Below, one piece after another: positions 59,976 to 64,000 of a stretch of DNA of 64,000 bases; the stretch's first letter is position 1; every line of letters starts with the position of its first letter. Position numbers and translations under genes: made by a program. The DNA comes from Pseudooceanicola spongiae (GTDB lineage Bacteria; Pseudomonadota; Alphaproteobacteria; Rhodobacterales; Rhodobacteraceae). The stretch lies in NCBI RefSeq assembly GCF_014899185.1, contig NZ_CP045201.1, positions 1,286,501 through 1,350,500 of the forward strand, read 5' to 3'. The notes under the pieces were generated by a model. The model did not search any database, was not told the origin of the DNA, and was given only the letters and a program-made list of their open reading frames with translations.

Positions 59976-61157
59976 ATGAACACGTTGCGCCATCGTGCCG
60001 CCCCAGCGGCCGCCTTGCAGTCCGCGCCTTTCCTGTTTCAGGGCCCCACCGGGGCGATCGGTGCCTCTGGTCCCCTGCAGCCCCTGCCGCGCGGACCCAT
60101 CGCCACCCTGCCCGACCGCATCGCCAAGGCCATGCAGCACATCCCCCCCTCCGGCATCATTGGCGGCGCCCTGCCGTTTGAGCGCGACGGCGACGATTGC
60201 CTCTGGCTGGCCGAACAGACCCATCACACCCCCCTCGATCCCCGTCTCCCCCCCGAGGCAACCCTCACCTGGTCCGTCACCCCCGAACCCTCTGCCGAGG
60301 ATTACGCCGCCTCCGTCGCTCAGGCCCTGACACTGATGGAGCGTCACGCCTCCCTTCCCGACCCGTTGCGAAAAATCGTGCTGGCCCGGACACTTGCCCT
60401 CTCCGCAGATCGCGCGATCCCGGTCGCTTCGGTGCTGGCGCGGCTGGCGCAGGATGCCTCCGTCACCGCCTTTCAGGTCGCCCTGCCCGACACCACAGAC
60501 AACGCCCAGCCCCGCACCCTGATCGGCGCCTCGCCGGAACTGCTGCTGCGCAAGACCGGGGCCGAGATCCTCTCTCACCCCCTCGCAGGTTCTGCCAAAC
60601 GCCGCGCCGACCCGGAGCAGGACCGCGCCGCCGCTCAGGCCCTCGCCGCTTCGGCCAAGGACCTGCGCGAACATGCCATCGTGGTGGAGTTCATCCTCGA
60701 CATCCTCACGCCGCACTGCCGTACCCTCACCGCGCCGAGCGGACCCGAGATCACCAGTTCCGACACCATGTGGCACCTCGGCACCCCGATCAAAGGCACG
60801 CTGAAGGATCCCGACACCCCCTCCGTGCTGATCGCCAGCCTGCTGCATCCGACCCCTGCGGTCTGCGGTGCCCCCCGTGATCGCGCCGCCCAGCTGATCA
60901 GGCAGCTCGAACCCGTCGCGCGGGATTTCTACGCCGGTTCCGTGGGTTGGACCGATGCCACCGGCGACGGTGCATGGTACGTCACCATCCGCTGCGCCGA
61001 GATTCAGGGCCACCGCGCCCGCCTCTACGCCGGGGCCGGCATCGTGCCCGGCTCGGTCCCCGCTCTGGAAGCGGCCGAGACCGGCGCCAAGTTCGGCGCC
61101 CTGCTGCGCGCCCTTGGCCTCGCCCACGACATGGCGATCCCGACCGAGACCAACTGA
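59976..61157 (+). CDS. Isochorismate synthase
   Basis: A 393-residue chorismate-binding enzyme that converts chorismate to isochorismate. Marks: IVLARTLALSADRAIPVASVLARL, LIGASPELLLRKTGAEILSHPLAGSAKRR, then HAIVVEFILDILTPHC, HLGTPIKGTL, and YAGSVGWTDATGDGAWYVTIRCAEI with LYAGAGIVPGS (the conserved AGAGIV end). Length fits DhbC/EntC/MenF. It is followed by an isochorismatase, which points to 2,3-dihydroxybenzoate rather than menaquinone. Start ATG 59976 chosen near the conserved region. Confidence 0.9.
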   Translation: MNTLRHRAAPAAALQSAPFLFQGPTGAIGASGPLQPLPRGPIATLPDRIAKAMQHIPPSGIIGGALPFERDGDDCLWLAEQTHHTPLDPRLPPEATLTWSVTPEPSAEDYAASVAQALTLMERHASLPDPLRKIVLARTLALSADRAIPVASVLARLAQDASVTAFQVALPDTTDNAQPRTLIGASPELLLRKTGAEILSHPLAGSAKRRADPEQDRAAAQALAASAKDLREHAIVVEFILDILTPHCRTLTAPSGPEITSSDTMWHLGTPIKGTLKDPDTPSVLIASLLHPTPAVCGAPRDRAAQLIRQLEPVARDFYAGSVGWTDATGDGAWYVTIRCAEIQGHRARLYAGAGIVPGSVPALEAAETGAKFGALLRALGLAHDMAIPTETN

Positions 61158-61172
61158 CGAAAGACCCCTGCC

Positions 61173-61811
61173 ATGGCCCTGCCCACCATTCCCGCCTACG
61201 CCCTGCCCACCACTGCGGACCTGCCGACCTCGCGTGCCACATGGACGCCCGAGCCTGCGCGCATGGCGCTGCTCATCCACGACATGCAGTCCTATTTCTG
61301 CGCGCCTTTCCCGCAGGATAGCGCCCCCCTGCAGCCGCTGATCGCCAATATCGCCCGTCTCGCTCAGGCCGCCCGCGCCGCCGGGGTGCCGGTCTTCTAC
61401 ACCGCCCAGCACGGCAACCAGCTGCCCGCCGACCGGGGCCTGCAACGTGATCTCTGGGGCCCCGGCATGTCGCGCGACGCGGCGCATGAGGCGATCCTGC
61501 CCGCCCTCGCGCCCCAGCCCGACGACATCGTGCTGCACAAGCACCGCTACAGCGCCTTCCAGCGCTCCAACCTCGACCACCTGATGCGCGCGCGCGGCCG
61601 GGATCAGCTGGTGGTCACCGGCATCTATGCCCATATCGGTTGCCTCGCGACCGCCTCTGAGGCCTTTCAGCGCGATATCGAGCCCTTCGCCGTCGCCGAC
61701 GCCCAGGCCGATTTCAACCGCCCCCGCCACGACATGGCGATGAGCATGGTTGCCGCCACCTGTGGCGTCGTCACCCAGACCGACACGCTTCTCGCCACCC
61801 TCACAGCCTGA
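61173..61811 (+). CDS. Isochorismatase (EntB/DhbB N-terminal type)
   Basis: A 212-residue cysteine-hydrolase-fold enzyme: LLIHDMQSYFCAPFP (Asp of the triad), VPVFYTAQHGNQ, DIVLHKHRYSAFQRSNL (Lys-x-RYSAF, the isochorismatase signature), VVTGIYAHIGCLATASEAF. It hydrolyses isochorismate to 2,3-dihydro-2,3-dihydroxybenzoate. It stops before the aryl-carrier domain found in EntB (about 285 residues), so it is a stand-alone hydrolase. 15 bp after the synthase gene. Confidence 0.92.
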   Translation: MALPTIPAYALPTTADLPTSRATWTPEPARMALLIHDMQSYFCAPFPQDSAPLQPLIANIARLAQAARAAGVPVFYTAQHGNQLPADRGLQRDLWGPGMSRDAAHEAILPALAPQPDDIVLHKHRYSAFQRSNLDHLMRARGRDQLVVTGIYAHIGCLATASEAFQRDIEPFAVADAQADFNRPRHDMAMSMVAATCGVVTQTDTLLATLTA

Positions 61812-61886
61812 GACACTCCCCAACCCCATTGCCCAAAGCGCGCCAATTTGCCATGGTCCGCTCTGGTCATGGGGAGGGGAGAACCA

Positions 61887-63206
61887 ATGCGCCGGATTCT
61901 GATCACAGCCGGGCTTTGCAGCGTCCTCACGACCACCAGCCTCGCCGGGCCGCTGCCTGCGCCGGTCACCGACGACAGCTATGCGCCCGTCAACGCTGCC
62001 GAGGCCGCGCTTGGCCAGCTGCTGTTCTACGACCCCCTCCTCTCGGGCAACCGCGAGGTCTCCTGCGCCACCTGCCATCACCCGCGTTTTGGCACCGGCG
62101 ATGGCCTGTCGCTCTCGCTTGGCGACGGCGGCATTGGCCTTGGCCCCGACCGTATCGCCGACCCCGACAACCCACCCGAAGCCCGCGTGCCCCGCAATGC
62201 CCCGGCGCTGTTCAACCTCGGCGCGCATGAGTTCACCCGCCTCTTCGACGATGGCCGGATTGAGGCTGACGCGACCCGCCCCGGCGGCTTTCGCACGCCC
62301 TTGGATGACGACATGGTCACCGGCTTCGCCTCTCTGCTCTCGGCGCAGACCATGTTCCCGGTGCTGAGCGCAGACGAGATGGCCGGCCACGTCAACGAAA
62401 ACGACATCGCCCGCGCCACGCGGCAGGGCCTGATCACCGGCCCCGGTGGCGCCTGGGATCTGATCGCCCGCCGCGTCGCCGCGATCCCCGCCTATGCCAC
62501 TGATTTCATGGCCGTCTATCCGACCATCACCCGCCCCGACGACATCGCCTTCACCGATATCTCCAACGCCATCGCGGTGTTCATGGCCGCCGAGTGGCGC
62601 TCGGACACCGCGCCCTTCGACGCCTATCTGCGCGACGCCACACCCCTGCCGGACGCCGCCCGGGACGGCATGGCGCTGTTCTACGGCCCCGCGGGGTGCG
62701 ACAGCTGCCACTCAGGCGCGTTCCAGACCGACCACGATTTCCACGCCATGGGCGCGCCGCAGATCGGCCCCGGCAAAGCCGTGAAGTTTGAGCTTCACAC
62801 CCGCGACGAGGGCCGCTTTCGCGTCACCGGCGATCCCGCCGACATGTACGCCTTCCGCACGCCGTCCCTGCGCAACGTGACGCTGACCGCGCCCTATGGC
62901 CATACGGGGGCGCATGCGGACCTCGCCAGCTTCATCGCCGATCACGCCGACCCGGCAACGGGCCTCGCGCACTACGACATCAGCCAAGCGATCCTGCCCG
63001 CGCTGCCCTATGACGATGCCACGATCATGACCAATCCAGACGAAGTCGCTGCCATCGCCGCCGCCGCGACATGGCGCACCACGCTCAGCGCGACCGACAT
63101 CGCCAACCTCGTCGCTTTCCTCGAAACCCTCACCGACCCGCAGGCGCTGACAGGCGGCCTTGGCGTGCCCGCCACCGTGCCGAGCGGCCTGCCCGTCGCG
63201 CATTAG
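61887..63206 (+). CDS. Di-haem cytochrome c peroxidase / MauG-family protein
   Basis: A 439-residue periplasmic protein. Signal peptide (LITAGLCSVLTTTSLAG). Two c-type haem sites: CATCHH at about residue 62 and CDSCH at about 272. Other marks are ALGQLLFYDPLLSGNREVSC and FRTPSLRNVTLTAPYGHTGAHADL, typical of the family. It reduces peroxide or carries out related oxidation with electrons from a small cytochrome. Start at 61887 follows GGGGAGGGGA. Its end overlaps the convergent FG-GAP gene by 4 bp. Confidence 0.9.
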   Translation: MRRILITAGLCSVLTTTSLAGPLPAPVTDDSYAPVNAAEAALGQLLFYDPLLSGNREVSCATCHHPRFGTGDGLSLSLGDGGIGLGPDRIADPDNPPEARVPRNAPALFNLGAHEFTRLFDDGRIEADATRPGGFRTPLDDDMVTGFASLLSAQTMFPVLSADEMAGHVNENDIARATRQGLITGPGGAWDLIARRVAAIPAYATDFMAVYPTITRPDDIAFTDISNAIAVFMAAEWRSDTAPFDAYLRDATPLPDAARDGMALFYGPAGCDSCHSGAFQTDHDFHAMGAPQIGPGKAVKFELHTRDEGRFRVTGDPADMYAFRTPSLRNVTLTAPYGHTGAHADLASFIADHADPATGLAHYDISQAILPALPYDDATIMTNPDEVAAIAAAATWRTTLSATDIANLVAFLETLTDPQALTGGLGVPATVPSGLPVAH

Positions 63207-64000
63207 CGCCGCAGCGTGATCCCCTGATCTGCCGGGACGCTCTGCCCGGACCGGCTGCCATCCGGCCAGATCACCGAGACCTCGGCCACCTCCGCGTCGC
63301 CCAGCCCAAAGTGCAGCGGCCCCGCTTGCCCGCTGGCATGGCCGCCGCCTACCGTAAGCTCCTGCTCCTGCCCGTTGACGCTGACCCGCGCGCCGATGGC
63401 GTTGCGGTTGCCCCCCGGTTGCTGCAGCGACACCTCCAGCCAGTGCCCGGTGCCCTGCGTCACGTTGCGATACAGCTCCAGCGGCGCCCGCCGGTTCACC
63501 ACCAGCAGATCGAGCCGCCCATCGCCGTCGAAATCCACCAGAGCCGCGCCCCGCGACCGCTCTGCCGTGGCAATCCCCGCCTCTGCCGCCGCCTCGACAA
63601 AACTGCCATCGGCTTTTTGCATCAGCAGGTTGTTCGGGTCATGGATCGCCATGCCCGGCATCTGATCGACATTGCCCTTGGCGATGAACAGATCCGCCCG
63701 CCCGTCGTTATCCACGTCGCCGAACTGCGCGTGCCACCCGGTCGAGGGGCGACCATCGCCGCCCACATGCGGCCGCGTCGCATAGGTGCCGATCGCGTAA
63801 GGAGCGTTGGCGTAGGTGCCATCTGGCTGCGCCAGTTGCAGCAGCTGATCGCCCATCGAGGTCATCATCACCTCGGCCCGCCCGTCGCCATTCAGATCCC
63901 GGCTGGCAATCCCCATGCCCCAGAGCGAGACCTTCGCGAAGTGATCGCTCTCACCCAGAAACCGCCCCTCGCCGATGTCCCACATCTGCTCGTAGCCGCC
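63203..64000 (-). CDS. FG-GAP repeat protein with ASPIC/UnbV-type C-terminus, 5' end outside window
   Basis: The last 266 or so residues of a larger exported protein. Three FG-GAP/calcium-loop repeats are visible: SRDLNGDGRAEVMM, FGDVDNDGRADLFI and LVDFDGDGRLDLLVVN. After them comes the ASPIC/UnbV-type end (GHWLEVSLQQPGGNRNAIGARVSV, then LHFGLGDAEVAEVSVIWPDGS). The frame is open to the window edge. Convergent with the peroxidase gene. Usually surface or periplasmic; the true start and any signal peptide lie beyond 64,000. Confidence 0.85.
   Translation of the reverse strand, partial: GGYEQMWDIGEGRFLGESDHFAKVSLWGMGIASRDLNGDGRAEVMMTSMGDQLLQLAQPDGTYANAPYAIGTYATRPHVGGDGRPSTGWHAQFGDVDNDGRADLFIAKGNVDQMPGMAIHDPNNLLMQKADGSFVEAAAEAGIATAERSRGAALVDFDGDGRLDLLVVNRRAPLELYRNVTQGTGHWLEVSLQQPGGNRNAIGARVSVNGQEQELTVGGGHASGQAGPLHFGLGDAEVAEVSVIWPDGSRSGQSVPADQGITLRR

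Noticed and set aside
59796-62711. A 971-codon open frame on the minus strand
   Set aside because: It is the antisense shadow of the isochorismate synthase, isochorismatase and peroxidase genes. Their high third-position GC keeps the opposite frame open. Its translation is Gly/Arg-rich and has no domain, while the plus-strand genes have clear motifs.

Overview
The window is GC-rich double-stranded bacterial DNA with alphaproteobacterial gene content. The glp ABC operon, the sulfate ABC operon, the Mu-like phage genes with a ParB-like gene, and the GapR (DUF2312) protein all point to Rhodobacterales (Roseobacter/Paracoccus-like), although no rRNA is present to fix the genus. It falls into a mobile left two thirds (about 0.8-41.8 kb) and an ordinary chromosomal right third (41.8-64 kb).

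Mobile part. After the 3' end of an SDR gene come two decayed insertion sequences (IS110-like and IS481-like) and the 3' half of a chemotaxis receptor gene. That gene is cut by a complete IS21-family element (4625-7121). On the other side of the IS lies a Mu-like transposable prophage that is also cut, inside its major head gene. It runs on the minus strand from head genes (7.1-10 kb), MuF, portal, terminase and lysis (10-17 kb), through Mor, GemA and HU (17-19 kb) to MuB, MuA, ParB-like, Ner and a divergent repressor (21-27.6 kb). Tail genes and the phage right end are missing. No target duplication flanks the IS, so an IS-driven deletion probably fused receptor and phage. Next, 28.3-37.2 kb is a lambda-like integrative element: an O-like initiator gene carrying 24-bp iterons, a Cro/CI-type switch, a membrane-GapR fusion, a C5 methyltransferase with about seven repeats in its target-recognition region, and a small DNA-binding protein plus tyrosine integrase. 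Its right end is a 67-bp copy of the 3' end of tRNA-Leu(CAA). A second, 4.6-kb element with a related integrase follows (37,219-41,787). It carries a Rap1a/Tai-like protein and an IS3-family insertion, and ends in the intact tRNA-Leu gene. The two elements are therefore stacked in tandem at one tRNA.

Chromosomal part. From 42.0 kb come a YqaA-type membrane protein and DsbB, an Lrp-type regulator, an Rrf2-type regulator, and a sulfate ABC operon (binding protein, CysT, small membrane protein, CysW, short CysA). GlpR and a divergent glycerol operon follow (glpD, glpSTPQV with two small genes, glpK, iron-type alcohol dehydrogenase). Glycerol is imported by the ABC system, phosphorylated by GlpK and oxidised by GlpD under GlpR control. 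The window closes with isochorismate synthase plus isochorismatase, a di-haem cytochrome c peroxidase, and the C-terminal part of an FG-GAP/ASPIC-type protein.

All functional calls come from reading sequence and motifs by eye. No database search was run.
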